From positions 1 through 36,916 of the forward strand of contig NZ_LIPN01000353.1 of NCBI RefSeq assembly GCF_001418325.1: a stretch of 36,916 nt of DNA, written 5' to 3'. The position numbers and the translations under genes were made by a program. Of this stretch, positions 7,378 through 15,247 are shown piece by piece. Numbering within the stretch: the stretch's first letter is position 1; each line of letters starts with the position of its first letter. A model generated the notes under the pieces. It worked only from the letters and a program-made list of their open reading frames with translations, had not been told where the DNA came from and made no database searches. The DNA is from Streptomyces atriruber (GTDB taxonomy: Bacteria; Actinomycetota; Actinomycetes; Streptomycetales; Streptomycetaceae).

Positions 7378-8165
7378 CGGCCCGCCCCCGAGGTGATCAG
7401 TTCCGGTGCGGGCGCCGATCGGCGCACCACCCGCGAGCGGCCGGGGCGCGGCAGGCGGATCACCACGAGCGCGATGCCGAGGAGCGCGGCCGCCGCGATC
7501 GCGTCGAGCCAGTAGTGGTTGGCGGTGCCCACCACCACGAGCAGGGTCAGCAAGGGGTGCAGCAGCCACAGCCAGCGCCACCGCGACGAGGTGGCGACGA
7601 TCATGCCGACGGCGAGCATCAGCGCCCAGCCGAAGTGCAGGGAGGGCATGGCGGCGAACTGGTTCGCCATGGTGTCGGTCGCGGGCTTTGCCGCGTACAC
7701 CGAGGGTCCGTACACCTGCGCCGTGTCCACGAGGTGCGCGGCGTCCAGCATCCGCGGGGGAGCGAGCGGGAAGCCGAGGTGCAGCACGAGCGCGGCGGCG
7801 GTGAGCGCGGCGAGCACGCGGCGCGTCCATACGTAGTGCCGGGGCCTGCGCACGTACAGCCAGACCAGGAACAGCAGGGTCGCCGGGAAGTGCACGGTCG
7901 CGTAGTACGTGTTCGCGACGTGGATCAGCGTCTCGCTGCTGAGCAGGGCGTCCTGCACGGCGCCCTCGCCGGGCAGGTGCAGGGCGCGCTCGGCGTCCCA
8001 CACGCCGTGCGCGTTGTCGAAGGCCTCGCCGGTGTGGCCGTTGGCGAGCCGCCTGCCGAATTTGTAGACGAGGAAGAGTCCTACGACGAGGAGGAGCTCG
8101 CGGACGAGGGGCGGTCGGACGGTTATGTCCGGCTCCCGTTCGGCAGGCTCGGTTCGGGATTCCAT
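7374..8165 (-). CDS. PAP2-superfamily membrane phosphatase/transferase
   Basis: A 263-aa membrane protein with about six transmembrane helices, starting with LLLVVGLFLVYKFGRRLA. It belongs to the PAP2/inositolphosphotransferase-like group: MPSLHFGWAL and, later, TANHYWLDAIAAA carry the conserved SLH and H-x3-D parts of the vanadium haloperoxidase-type active site. It probably acts on a lipid phosphate or phospholipid headgroup at the membrane. The ATG at 8165 follows a G-rich ribosome site; a longer in-frame start near 8226 would lie inside the operator. It is first in a two-gene operon with the EamA transporter and divergent from tetR. Confidence 0.82.
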   Translation of the reverse strand: MESRTEPAEREPDITVRPPLVRELLLVVGLFLVYKFGRRLANGHTGEAFDNAHGVWDAERALHLPGEGAVQDALLSSETLIHVANTYYATVHFPATLLFLVWLYVRRPRHYVWTRRVLAALTAAALVLHLGFPLAPPRMLDAAHLVDTAQVYGPSVYAAKPATDTMANQFAAMPSLHFGWALMLAVGMIVATSSRWRWLWLLHPLLTLLVVVGTANHYWLDAIAAAALLGIALVVIRLPRPGRSRVVRRSAPAPELITSGAGR

Positions 8166-8227
8166 CCCCCGGCCCCTTTGCGTGATGACTGGGTAGTGCG
8201 GTGCTGAGCGAGGGATCGCCCCACTCA

Positions 8228-8279
8228 TCGATACGCCAGTGTACCGATACGGAGGCGTACCGGTACACTGGCGTATCGA
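8228..8279. promoter_or_regulatory. 19-bp inverted-repeat operator with divergent promoters
   Basis: The left arm 8228-8246 (TCGATACGCCAGTGTACCG) and right arm 8261-8279 are perfect reverse complements with a 14-nt spacer. CGATACG recurs at 8245-8251 in the spacer, giving extra half-sites. Each arm contains TACACT (plus strand 8264-8269; minus strand 8244-8239), a -10 match, so both divergent promoters appear to lie inside the operator. This is the expected layout for a TetR repressor controlling itself and the PAP2-EamA operon. Confidence 0.8.
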
Positions 8280-8325
8280 AAGGTGCCGACCGCGCAGGCC
8301 GGCCGCCGTACCCAGGAGAAGAGTC

Positions 8326-8910
8326 ATGACGTCGACGTCGAACCGCTCGAAGATCACGCCGGAGCGTGAGCAGGAGTTCTACGACGCCGTCCTCGACCAG
8401 CTCCGCCAGTGCGGGTACGAGGCGCTGACCATGGAAGGCGTGGCCGCGCGCACGCGCTGCAGCAAGTCCACGCTCTACCGCCAGTGGAAGACCAAGCCCC
8501 AGTTCGTGGCCGCCGCGCTGCGTGCCAATCGCTGTGTGCGGTTCGCGGGCATCGACACCGGCAGCCTCGCCGGGGACCTGCGCGAGGCGGCCCGCGCGGC
8601 AGGCGAGCAGTCGGGGCGCGACACGATGCTGGTCCAGGCGCTCAGCCACGCGGTCCTGCAGGACGCGGACCTGCAGCGGGTGCTGCGCGAGACGCTGGTG
8701 GAGCCGGAGCTGCAGGCCATGGCCGCGATCATCCGGCGAGGCGTCGAGCGCGGCGAGATCGCCGAGGGACACCCGGCGGTGGAGTTCCTCTCGGTGCAGC
8801 TGTTCGGCGTGCTGCGCGCCCGGCCGATCCTGGAGGGGGCGTACGCCGACGAGGAGTACGTGACCCGCTTCGTGGAGGCCTGTGTGCTCCCCGCACTGGG
8901 CCTCACCTGA
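8326..8910 (+). CDS. TetR-family repressor
   Basis: A 194-aa regulator. The N-terminal TetR helix-turn-helix spans about 15-62, with LTMEGVAARTRCSKSTLYRQW as recognition region (34-54); the rest is a helical ligand domain with no specific family recognised. The ATG at 8326 has an AGGAGA ribosome site at 8314-8319. In-frame codons upstream would run through the operator, so the shorter start is preferred. It is divergent from the PAP2-EamA operon over a 19-bp inverted repeat, which suggests autoregulation and repression of that transporter/lipid operon. The inducer is unknown. Confidence 0.88.
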   Translation: MTSTSNRSKITPEREQEFYDAVLDQLRQCGYEALTMEGVAARTRCSKSTLYRQWKTKPQFVAAALRANRCVRFAGIDTGSLAGDLREAARAAGEQSGRDTMLVQALSHAVLQDADLQRVLRETLVEPELQAMAAIIRRGVERGEIAEGHPAVEFLSVQLFGVLRARPILEGAYADEEYVTRFVEACVLPALGLT

Positions 8911-8914
8911 TCGT

Positions 8915-8949
8915 GGGCCCGGATCCGTTGGATGACGGGAACCGGGCCC
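8915..8949 (+). terminator. Weak hairpin after tetR
   Basis: GGGCCCGG (8915-8922) pairs with CCGGGCCC (8942-8949) across a 19-nt loop, starting 4 nt after the tetR stop. It is weaker than the next hairpin downstream and may be an accessory element. Confidence 0.35.
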
Positions 8950-8990
8950 GCCCGCGCCGCACCGTGGGGACGGGGGCGGCGCGCACCCCC

Positions 8991-9037
8991 GGGCCGGGCG
9001 GTGTTCCTCCTGAGCGGCGAGGAACCCCGCCCGGCCC
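8991..9037. terminator. Bidirectional terminator between tetR and the DUF2510 gene
   Basis: A 19-bp stem with a single mismatch: arms 8991-9009 and 9019-9037, 9-nt loop. It sits between the ends of two convergent genes (tetR stop at 8910, DUF2510 gene stop at 9052). Confidence 0.75.
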
Positions 9038-9051
9038 CGCTGTGTGCGGAG

Positions 9052-10002
9052 CTACACGTCCTGCCCGTTTCCGCCGCCGCTCTCGCCGACGGGACCGGCC
9101 TTGATGCCCTTCGCGATCCGGTCCATGGAGGACTGCGACGGGGCCTTGTCGTTGACGTCGATGCCCATGCGGACGATGACGATCTTCGACTTGTCGGCGG
9201 GGGACGGGAAGGCGAGCGACTCGACGTAGCCGTCGTCGCTCTTCTCCGTGACGGCCTTCCAGCGGACGTAGTAGCCCTTCTGCCCCGCCACGGTGACGGA
9301 CTCGGAGGCCAGCACCTTGTGCGAGGTGATCTTGCCGTAGGTCTTGCCGCCGTATCCGGCCTCGGCGTTCTTCTTGATGTCCGCCTTGGCCGCCGCCTCC
9401 GGCGTCCCGGCGTCGATCTTCAGCTGCTCGGCCGACTGCGAGAAGGCGCTGCCGCGGGTGCACTGTTCCTTCTCGTTGCCGGGGCAGGGGATCGGGTCCG
9501 TCTGCACCCCGGCGCCGTACTGCGTGCTCCCGCCCTGCCAGCCGTCCGGCACGGGAATCTTGATCCCGTTCACCACGTCACTGGCGAAGCCCGGTTCCTG
9601 CTCCGGGGCCTGCGGGTCGGGCGCGCCCGGCGAACGGGGCGCCCGGGGCGACTCCGGGGAGCCCGGGTCCTGCGGGACCCCGGCCGACGGCTCCTTGACC
9701 GCGGAGCCGCCGCCGTCACCGTCGTCGTCCGAGGTGAGGGCGTACACGCCCCCGCCTATGCCGGCCAGGACGACGAGGACCACGCCCGCGGCTATCGCCA
9801 CGCGCAGCTTGCGGCGCGGGGCGGGGGCCGGGGGCTGGCCGGGGTACGCCGGAAAGACCGGCTGGGTCGGGTGTGCCGCGGTGCCGCCTGCCGCACGCAC
9901 CTGGTCCGTCCACGCGGTCCCGTCCCACCAGCGCTCGGTGGGAGGACCGTCGGCGGTCCGGCCGGGGTCGGGGTACCAGCCCGGGGGAGTCATCTGGGTC
10001 AT
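9052..10002 (-). CDS. DUF2510 single-pass membrane protein
   Basis: A 316-aa protein. Residues 6-36 are a DUF2510 motif (PPGWYPDPG...ERWWDGTAWTDQVR). A Pro-rich cytoplasmic linker leads to one transmembrane helix at about 67-89 (LRVAIAAGVVLVVLAGIGG). Then comes an extracytoplasmic part with an Asp/Gly and Pro/Ser-rich spacer (90-135) and a globular domain with two cysteines (PCPGNEKEQC) that could form a disulfide. No lipobox or signal cleavage site is seen. The function of this family is unknown. The ATG at 10002 lies 7 nt after a -10 (TACGCT); an internal ATG at 9993 is possible but less well placed. Confidence 0.8.
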   Translation of the reverse strand: MTQMTPPGWYPDPGRTADGPPTERWWDGTAWTDQVRAAGGTAAHPTQPVFPAYPGQPPAPAPRRKLRVAIAAGVVLVVLAGIGGGVYALTSDDDGDGGGSAVKEPSAGVPQDPGSPESPRAPRSPGAPDPQAPEQEPGFASDVVNGIKIPVPDGWQGGSTQYGAGVQTDPIPCPGNEKEQCTRGSAFSQSAEQLKIDAGTPEAAAKADIKKNAEAGYGGKTYGKITSHKVLASESVTVAGQKGYYVRWKAVTEKSDDGYVESLAFPSPADKSKIVIVRMGIDVNDKAPSQSSMDRIAKGIKAGPVGESGGGNGQDV

Positions 10003-10009
10003 GGCCGTC

Positions 10010-10015
10010 AGCGTA
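10010..10015 (-). promoter_or_regulatory. Leaderless-type -10 of the DUF2510 gene
   Basis: Minus-strand TACGCT (10015 to 10010) precedes the ATG at 10002 by 7 nt, the same spacing as for the scramblase-like gene at 5443. There is no convincing ribosome site, in keeping with a leaderless transcript. Confidence 0.4.
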
Positions 10016-10038
10016 TGAGCCCCGCGTGAAAGGCGGAT

Positions 10039-10067
10039 GAGAGGGGCCGCCTCAATCCGGCCCTCTC
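10039..10067 (-). terminator. Hairpin downstream of anmK
   Basis: GAGAGGGGCCG (10039-10049) pairs with CCGGCCCTCTC (10057-10067) with one bulge. A second small palindrome, CCGGTCC-t-GGACCGG, lies at 10070-10084. Both are between the anmK stop (10102) and the next gene in the same direction. Confidence 0.45.
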
Positions 10068-10101
10068 CACCGGTCCTGGACCGGCCCCGCGGGTCGGCGC
10101 G

Positions 10102-11286
10102 TTACCGGCCCGCGTTCTCATGGCCGTTGACGACGAGTCGCACCGGCCCCGGGGCCCCCTCCGGCATCCGCGGCCACTGCGTCCCCGGCCCTCCCGGAGT
10201 GATGGAGCCCAGCACGCTGGCGTGCCGGGCGCCCGTGCTCGCGGGGACGGTGCCGGGAAGCCCGTGCAGGGTCAGGAAACCGAGCACGGCGAAGGCGTAC
10301 GCCTCCTTCGCGGCGGAGGGCAGGCCCAGCTCGCCGGAGGTGCGCAGCGGTAGTCCGTCGCCCAACTCCGCGCGCAGGAAGCCCATCAGTACCGGATTCT
10401 GCGTCCCGCCACCGGAGGCGATGACCTCGGAGGCCCCCACCGAGCGGACCGCATCGGCGACCGTGCGGGCGGTGAGGCGGGTGAGGGTGGCGACGACGTC
10501 CTCGGCGGGCAGTGCCTCGTACCCCTTCAACGCCGTACGCAGATACGGCAGGTGGAAGAGTTCCTTGCCCGTCGTCTTCGGCGCGGGCAGGGCGTAGTAG
10601 GGCTCGTCCAGGAGGCGGTTGAGGAGTCCCTCGTCGACCGTGCCGCGGGCGGCCAGTTCGCCGTCCAGGTCGTACGCGAGGCGGCCGTCCGTCGCCTCGT
10701 GCACCGCGGCGTCCACGAGGGCGTTGGCGGGTCCCGTGTCGAAGGCGGTGCCGTCGGCCGCGGTGATGTTGGCGATGCCGCCGAGGTTCAGCGCGGCGGG
10801 AGTGCCGGGCCTGCCGCGCAGCCACATCCGGTCCACCAGGCTGACCAGGGGCGCGCCCTGGCCGCCCGCCGCGATGTCGCGGGGGCGGAAGTCGGAGACC
10901 ACCGGCAGGCCGGTCGCCTCGGCGATCCATGCGGGCTGCCCGATCTGCAGCGTGCCGTGCACCTGGCCGCCCTCCACCCAGTGGTAGACGGTCTGCCCGT
11001 GCGAGGCGACCAGCTCGGCCCGCCCGTCGCACAGCTCGCGGTCCGCCTCGACCGCGGCGGCGGCGAACGCCCGCCCGATGGCCGTGTCCAGGCGGCAGAC
11101 CTCGGCGAGGGAGGTGGCGGCGGGCGGCAGCGCGGCCGCGAGCCCGGCGCGCAGCCCTTCGTCGTACCCCCTGCTGATCAGCCCGAGGGGGGTGAGCGTC
11201 AGACGGTCGCTGTCGAGCGTCAGATCGGCGGCTGCCGCGTCGATCGCGTCGTACGAGGTCCCTGACATGAGCCCGATCACGCGCAC
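10102..11286 (-). CDS. anmK: Anhydro-N-acetylmuramic acid kinase
   Basis: A 394-aa sugar kinase of the ASKHA fold. AnmK hydrolyses the 1,6-anhydro ring and phosphorylates 1,6-anhydro-N-acetylmuramic acid to MurNAc-6-phosphate in cell-wall recycling. GLMSGTSYDAID (5-16) is the family signature; ASHGQTVYHW, LNLGGIANIT and IASGGGTQNPVLMGFL are further conserved blocks. Length fits (about 370-400). The start is a GTG at 11286 with an AAGGAGG ribosome site 6 nt upstream (plus-strand cctcct 11293-11298); an ATG at 11316 has no such site. The stop is TAA. No etherase or MurNAc catabolic gene is adjacent. Confidence 0.93.
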   Translation of the reverse strand: MRVIGLMSGTSYDAIDAAAADLTLDSDRLTLTPLGLISRGYDEGLRAGLAAALPPAATSLAEVCRLDTAIGRAFAAAAVEADRELCDGRAELVASHGQTVYHWVEGGQVHGTLQIGQPAWIAEATGLPVVSDFRPRDIAAGGQGAPLVSLVDRMWLRGRPGTPAALNLGGIANITAADGTAFDTGPANALVDAAVHEATDGRLAYDLDGELAARGTVDEGLLNRLLDEPYYALPAPKTTGKELFHLPYLRTALKGYEALPAEDVVATLTRLTARTVADAVRSVGASEVIASGGGTQNPVLMGFLRAELGDGLPLRTSGELGLPSAAKEAYAFAVLGFLTLHGLPGTVPASTGARHASVLGSITPGGPGTQWPRMPEGAPGPVRLVVNGHENAGR

Positions 11287-11313
11287 GTGGGGCCTCCTTC
11301 TCGGTCGGCACAC

Positions 11314-11331
11314 CAATGAGCTTGATCATTG
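11314..11331. promoter_or_regulatory. AT-rich inverted repeat upstream of anmK
   Basis: CAATGA (11314-11319) and TCATTG (11326-11331) are 6-bp arms around a 6-nt centre, 28 bp upstream of the anmK start, in otherwise very GC-rich sequence. It could be an operator. The rest of the 152-bp gap to the ipdE2 stop shows nothing else I can name. Confidence 0.35.
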
Positions 11332-11438
11332 CATCCCGGGGGCCGCGGGCGACTCGTGTTCCCGTAAACGCGGCACGGGGTGCAGCGCGTGCCGGTGCCG
11401 CTGCGCCCGGCGCTGGGGCGCACGCACGCGCGGGCGCG

Positions 11439-12425
11439 TCACTCGCGCGCCGCGAGGACCCGCTCCCGCCACACCCCCGGATCCCCCCAGGCGCCCCGCA
11501 GCGCCCGCGCCTTGGTGAGCCACAGGGACAGGTCGAACTCCGCCGTGTACCCGATCGCCCCGTGCAGTTGGAGCGCGGCACGGGCCGCCCCGTACGCGGA
11601 CTCGCCCGCCGACACCTTGGCCGCGGCGACATCGCCCGGCGCCAGGGTCGTCGCGGCGCCGAACACCAGCGGCCGCGTGAACTCCAGGCGCACCAGCACA
11701 TCCGCGAGCCGGTGCTTCACGGCCTGGAACGTCCCGATCGGCGCCCCGAACTGGGCGCGCTGCTTCGCGTACGCGACGGTCCTGTCGAGAAGCGCGAGGC
11801 CGACGCCCAGCGACTGCGCGGCCGTGGCGAGCGCCGCCCAGGCGGTCGCGTGCCGCGCCGCCGCGGTGACGGCGGGCCCCGAGGCGAGCAGCTCCCCGCC
11901 GGGCAGCGGGGCGGCGAGGCGCCGCGCGGGGTCCAGGGACCGGCGCACGCGGGCGTGCCCGGGGGCGAGCCGCAGCTCACCGTCGACCGCGGTCAGGACC
12001 AGGTCCGCGGCGTCCGCGTCCAGCGCGAGCGGACCGCTCTGCGGCAACGTCAGCGTCGCGCTCGCGGCGCCCGACGCCAGCGAGGGCAGGAAGCGCTTGG
12101 CAGGCTCCCGCTCGCCCGCCTCGGCCAGCTGGGCCAGGAGTACGGCGGCCGCCACCGTTTCGACGACCGGTCCCGGCACTGCGTGCCGCCCCAGCTCCAC
12201 GAAGGCGACGGCCGTCTCCACGGACAACGGCCCCACGCCCTCGTACTCCTCCGGGACCGGCAGCGCGAAGACGCCCGCGTCCGCGAGCCGCGCCCACACG
12301 GCCCGCCCCGGCCCGTGCTCGCCGGCGCCCCACGCGCGCGCGGCCGCCACCGTGTCCGCCGCCGTCAGCATCGCGTCCAGGGACCGCGCGAACTCCCGCT
12401 GCTCGTCGTCGAGGAGGAACCTCAT
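11439..12425 (-). CDS. ipdE2: Acyl-CoA dehydrogenase beta-type subunit, IpdE2-like
   Basis: A 328-aa acyl-CoA dehydrogenase, shorter than the usual 380 residues. In steroid degraders, adjacent genes for a long and a short subunit form alpha2-beta2 enzymes; IpdE1-IpdE2 (FadE30-FadE33 of M. tuberculosis) desaturates the propionyl side chain of 5-OH-HIP-CoA. Family features are QSLGVGLALLDRTVAYAKQRAQFG and LQLHGAIGYTAEFDLSLWL. The ATG at 12425 overlaps the last base of the ipdE1 stop (TGATG), so the two are translated together, as expected for partners. It could serve another bulky acyl-CoA, but the KstR2-type context supports the HIP role. Confidence 0.8.
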   Translation of the reverse strand: MRFLLDDEQREFARSLDAMLTAADTVAAARAWGAGEHGPGRAVWARLADAGVFALPVPEEYEGVGPLSVETAVAFVELGRHAVPGPVVETVAAAVLLAQLAEAGEREPAKRFLPSLASGAASATLTLPQSGPLALDADAADLVLTAVDGELRLAPGHARVRRSLDPARRLAAPLPGGELLASGPAVTAAARHATAWAALATAAQSLGVGLALLDRTVAYAKQRAQFGAPIGTFQAVKHRLADVLVRLEFTRPLVFGAATTLAPGDVAAAKVSAGESAYGAARAALQLHGAIGYTAEFDLSLWLTKARALRGAWGDPGVWRERVLAARE

Positions 12426-13615
12426 CAGCGGCGTCCCTTCGGCAGGCCGAGCAGCCGCTCGGCGATGATGTCGCGCTGGATCTCGTTCGTGCCCGCGTAG
12501 ATGGGACCGGCGAGCGAGAACACGTACCCCTCCGTCCAGTCGGGGCCGTCCGCGGGGGAGCCGTCGAGCAGCTCGCCGTCCGGGCCGAGCAGGTCGAGTG
12601 CCGTCTCGTGCAGTGCGATGTCGTACTCCGACCAGAAGACCTTGTTCAGGCTGGACTCGGCGCCGATCGTCCCGCCGGCCGTGAACCGCGAGGCGTTGGC
12701 CCAGGTGAACAACTCGTAGGCACGGGCCCCGATGACGGCGTCGGCGACCCGGTCGCGCAGCGCCGTGTCGGCCGTGTCGGTCCGGGCGCGCCACTGCCGC
12801 ACCAGCCGGTCCGCGGCGGCGAGGAAGCGGCCGGGGGAGCGCAGCGTCAGGCCGCGTTCGTTGCCCGTGGTGGACATGGCGATCCGCCAGCCCTGCCCCG
12901 GCTCACCGATCACGTCCTCGTCCGGCACGAAGACGTCGTCCAGGAAGAGCTCGGCGAAGGCGGGCTTGCCGTCCAGGCGCCCGACGGGACGGACCGTCAC
13001 CCCGTCCGCGTCGAGCGGGAACATCAGGTACGTCAGGCCGTGGTGCGGCTTCGCCGGACGGTCCGCGGCGGTCCCGTGCGGCTCGCCCGGCCCGCTGCGG
13101 AACAGGCCGAACGCACGGTCCGCGAACGCGGCCCGCGACGACCACGTCTTCTGGCCGCTGAGCAGCCAACCCCCGTCCGTGCGCCGGGCGGTGGAGCGCA
13201 GGGACGCCAGGTCGGAGCCGGACTCGGGCTCCGACCAGGCCTGGGCCCAGATCACCTCGCCCGTCGCCATGGCGGGCAGCACCCGTGCGCGCTGCTCCTC
13301 GGTGCCGAAGTCGAAGAGGGTGGGCGCGAGGAGGTTGATGCCGTTCTGCGAGACGCGGCCGGGTGCCCCCGCCGCGTAGTACTCCTCCTCGAACACCAGC
13401 CACTTGACGATGTCGGCGCCCTGTCCGCCGTACTCCTCGGGCCAGGACACCACCGACCAGCGGTCGGCCGCGAGCTCCCGCTCCCACGCGCGATGGGCCG
13501 TGAAACCCTCCGCGGTCTCCAGTGAAGGCAGCGGGCGGGGCGGCACGTGCGCGGCGAGCCAGTCGCGCGCCCGCTGCCTGAACTCCGCTTCCTCCGGGGT
13601 GAATTCGAGGTCCAT
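12425..13615 (-). CDS. ipdE1: Acyl-CoA dehydrogenase alpha-type subunit, IpdE1-like
   Basis: A 396-aa acyl-CoA dehydrogenase of full length. N-terminal MDLEFTPEEAEFRQRARDWL, the FAD/substrate segment WAQAWSEPESGSDLASL, and C-terminal AGTNEIQRDIIAERLLGLP are typical of the actinobacterial steroid ACAD subgroup. It is probably the partner of the short subunit encoded next, forming an IpdE1-IpdE2-like heterotetramer that introduces the side-chain double bond in HIP-CoA beta-oxidation. It is the first gene of the minus-strand pair and lies 95 bp from divergent ipdF, with a KstR2-type operator between. The ATG at 13615 is the only sensible start; the ribosome site is weak. Confidence 0.85.
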   Translation of the reverse strand: MDLEFTPEEAEFRQRARDWLAAHVPPRPLPSLETAEGFTAHRAWERELAADRWSVVSWPEEYGGQGADIVKWLVFEEEYYAAGAPGRVSQNGINLLAPTLFDFGTEEQRARVLPAMATGEVIWAQAWSEPESGSDLASLRSTARRTDGGWLLSGQKTWSSRAAFADRAFGLFRSGPGEPHGTAADRPAKPHHGLTYLMFPLDADGVTVRPVGRLDGKPAFAELFLDDVFVPDEDVIGEPGQGWRIAMSTTGNERGLTLRSPGRFLAAADRLVRQWRARTDTADTALRDRVADAVIGARAYELFTWANASRFTAGGTIGAESSLNKVFWSEYDIALHETALDLLGPDGELLDGSPADGPDWTEGYVFSLAGPIYAGTNEIQRDIIAERLLGLPKGRR

Positions 13616-13638
13616 CCGTGGCCCACCAGCCCTTCCCT

Positions 13639-13658
13639 AACAAGTGTTTGGTAGATTA
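13639..13658. promoter_or_regulatory. KstR2-type operator between ipdE1 and ipdF
   Basis: AACAAGTGTTTGGT (13639-13652) fits the mycobacterial KstR2 motif AnCAAGnnCTTGnT with one mismatch. The longer string CTAACAAGTGTTTGGT recurs, on the other strand and with one change, at 22940-22955. Candidate -10 sequences overlap it on both strands: TAGATT (13652-13657) for ipdF and TAATCT (13658 to 13653) for ipdE1. A bound repressor would cover both promoters. Confidence 0.75.
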
Positions 13659-13710
13659 GCCTGAAGGGCGTACGCAGTCGAGGGTCCGAGACCGGAATCG
13701 GGGGCCGCCC

Positions 13711-14493
13711 GTGCACGCACCCGCCTATGTGCCCGCACACGACCTGCTCGCGGGCCGCACCGCCGTGATCACGGCAGCCGCCGGAGCGGGCATCGGCGGC
13801 GCCACCGCACGCCGCTTCCTGGAGGAGGGCGCACGGATCGTCATCGGCGACGCCCACGCCCGGCGCACCAAGGAGTCGGTGGCCGCGCTCGCCGAGGAGT
13901 TCGGCGCCGACCGGATCGACGGCATCCCCTGCGACGTCACGGACGCGGCGCAGATCGAGGCGCTGTTCGACCTGGCGGAGCGGCGCCACGGTCACCTCGA
14001 CGTGGTGGTGAACAACGCCGGTCTCGGCGGCACCGCCGAGCTCACCGAGATGACCGACGAGCAGTGGGACAAGGTCGTCGACGTCACGCTGAACGGCACC
14101 TTCCGCTCCACCCGCGCCGCCCTGCGCCGCATGCGGGCCGCCGGCCGGGGCGGCGCGATCGTGAACAACGCCTCGGTGCTCGGCTGGCGCGCCCAGGCGG
14201 GCCAGGCGCACTACGCCGCGGCGAAGGCGGGCGTCATGGCCCTCACGCGCTGCGCGGCCATCGAAGCGGCTCCCCACGGCATCCGGGTCAACGCGGTCTC
14301 GCCGAGCCTCGCCCTGCACCCCCACCTCGCGAAGGTCACCTCGCCCGAGCTCCTCGAAGAGCTCACCGCGCGCGAGGCGTTCGGGCGCCACGCCGAGCCC
14401 TGGGAGATCGCCAACGTCATCGTCTTCCTGGCCAGCGGCTACTCCTCGTACATGACGGGCGAGACGGTCTCGGTCAGCAGCCAGCACGCCTAG
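13711..14493 (+). CDS. ipdF: SDR oxidoreductase, IpdF-like
   Basis: A 260-aa short-chain dehydrogenase from a GTG start. The nucleotide-binding glycine motif is TAAAGAGIGG (21-30), NNAGLGG is in place, and the catalytic Tyr-Lys pair is Y168-K172 (HYAAAK). The stretches NNASVLGWRAQ and ASGYSSYMTGE with C-terminal VSVSSQ are what I recall for IpdF (Rv3559c), which acts on the 5-hydroxyl of the ring-C acyl-CoA intermediate of HIP degradation. It is the first gene of the plus-strand operon ipdF-kstR2-fadA6 behind the KstR2-type operator. The ribosome site is weak (GGGGG about 8 nt upstream). Confidence 0.85.
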   Translation: MHAPAYVPAHDLLAGRTAVITAAAGAGIGGATARRFLEEGARIVIGDAHARRTKESVAALAEEFGADRIDGIPCDVTDAAQIEALFDLAERRHGHLDVVVNNAGLGGTAELTEMTDEQWDKVVDVTLNGTFRSTRAALRRMRAAGRGGAIVNNASVLGWRAQAGQAHYAAAKAGVMALTRCAAIEAAPHGIRVNAVSPSLALHPHLAKVTSPELLEELTAREAFGRHAEPWEIANVIVFLASGYSSYMTGETVSVSSQHA

Positions 14494-14508
14494 GCGGAGA
14501 ATGACCGT

Positions 14509-15201
14509 GTGTCGAATCCGAAGCAGCACTCCAGCAACCCGAAGCAGCCCGTCGGCGGTGCGAAACAGTCCGTCGGCAGTGCGAAACAGCCCGCAGGCAA
14601 GAAGAAGTCCCAGGTGAGCCCCTCGCCCGAGCGCCGCCGCGAACTGCTCGGCATCGCCGCCGACGTCTTCGCGGAGCAGGGGTACAACGCGACCACGGTC
14701 CGCAAGATCGCCGACGCCGCCGGCATGCTCGCCGGCAGCCTCTACTACCACTTCGACTCCAAGGAGTCGATGCTCGAAGAGATCCTCCGCACCTTCCTCA
14801 CCGAGCTGTGGGACGGGTACGACAGCGTGCTCCGGGCCCAGCTCGACCCCCGCGCCACGCTCGAAGCCCTCGTCACCGAGTCCTTCCGGGAGATCGACCG
14901 GCACCGCGCCGCCGTCGCGATCTACCAGAAGGAGTCCAGGCACCTCGTCGCCCAGCAGCGCTTCCAGTACCTGGCGGAATCGCAGCAGCGCTTCGAGAAG
15001 ACCTGGCTGACGACCCTGGAGCGCGGCGTCGCGGAAGGCGTCTTCCGCGACGACCTGGACGTCCGCCTCGCCTACCGCTTCGTGCGCGACACCGTCTGGG
15101 TCGCCGCGTCCTGGTACCGCCCCGGCGGCGGCCACAGCCCCGAGGAGATCGCCCGCCAGTACCTGTCGATGGTCCTGGACGGCATCTCCGTACGCACGTA
15201 G
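14509..15201 (+). CDS. kstR2: TetR-family repressor KstR2
   Basis: A regulator of 230 aa from the GTG at 14509 (GGAGA ribosome site at 14495-14499). The TetR helix-turn-helix is at about 42-90 (TTVRKIADAAGMLAGSLYYH) and the C-terminal domain contains IYQKESRHLVAQQRFQYL and VRDTVWVAASWYRPGG, closely matching mycobacterial KstR2, the HIP-CoA-responsive repressor. The first 35 residues are an extra Lys/Gln-rich tail with a repeated KQ(P/S)VG(G/S)A unit encoded by 21-bp near-repeats. Mycobacterial KstR2 is about 200 aa, so the internal GTG at 14614 (V36) could be the true start. It lies between ipdF and fadA6, so it is autoregulated if the operon starts at ipdF. Confidence 0.88.
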   Translation: MSNPKQHSSNPKQPVGGAKQSVGSAKQPAGKKKSQVSPSPERRRELLGIAADVFAEQGYNATTVRKIADAAGMLAGSLYYHFDSKESMLEEILRTFLTELWDGYDSVLRAQLDPRATLEALVTESFREIDRHRAAVAIYQKESRHLVAQQRFQYLAESQQRFEKTWLTTLERGVAEGVFRDDLDVRLAYRFVRDTVWVAASWYRPGGGHSPEEIARQYLSMVLDGISVRT

Positions 15202-15247
15202 CAGGCGCGTCGTCGCACGGCGCGCCACGACCGAGGAGTACGCAGTC

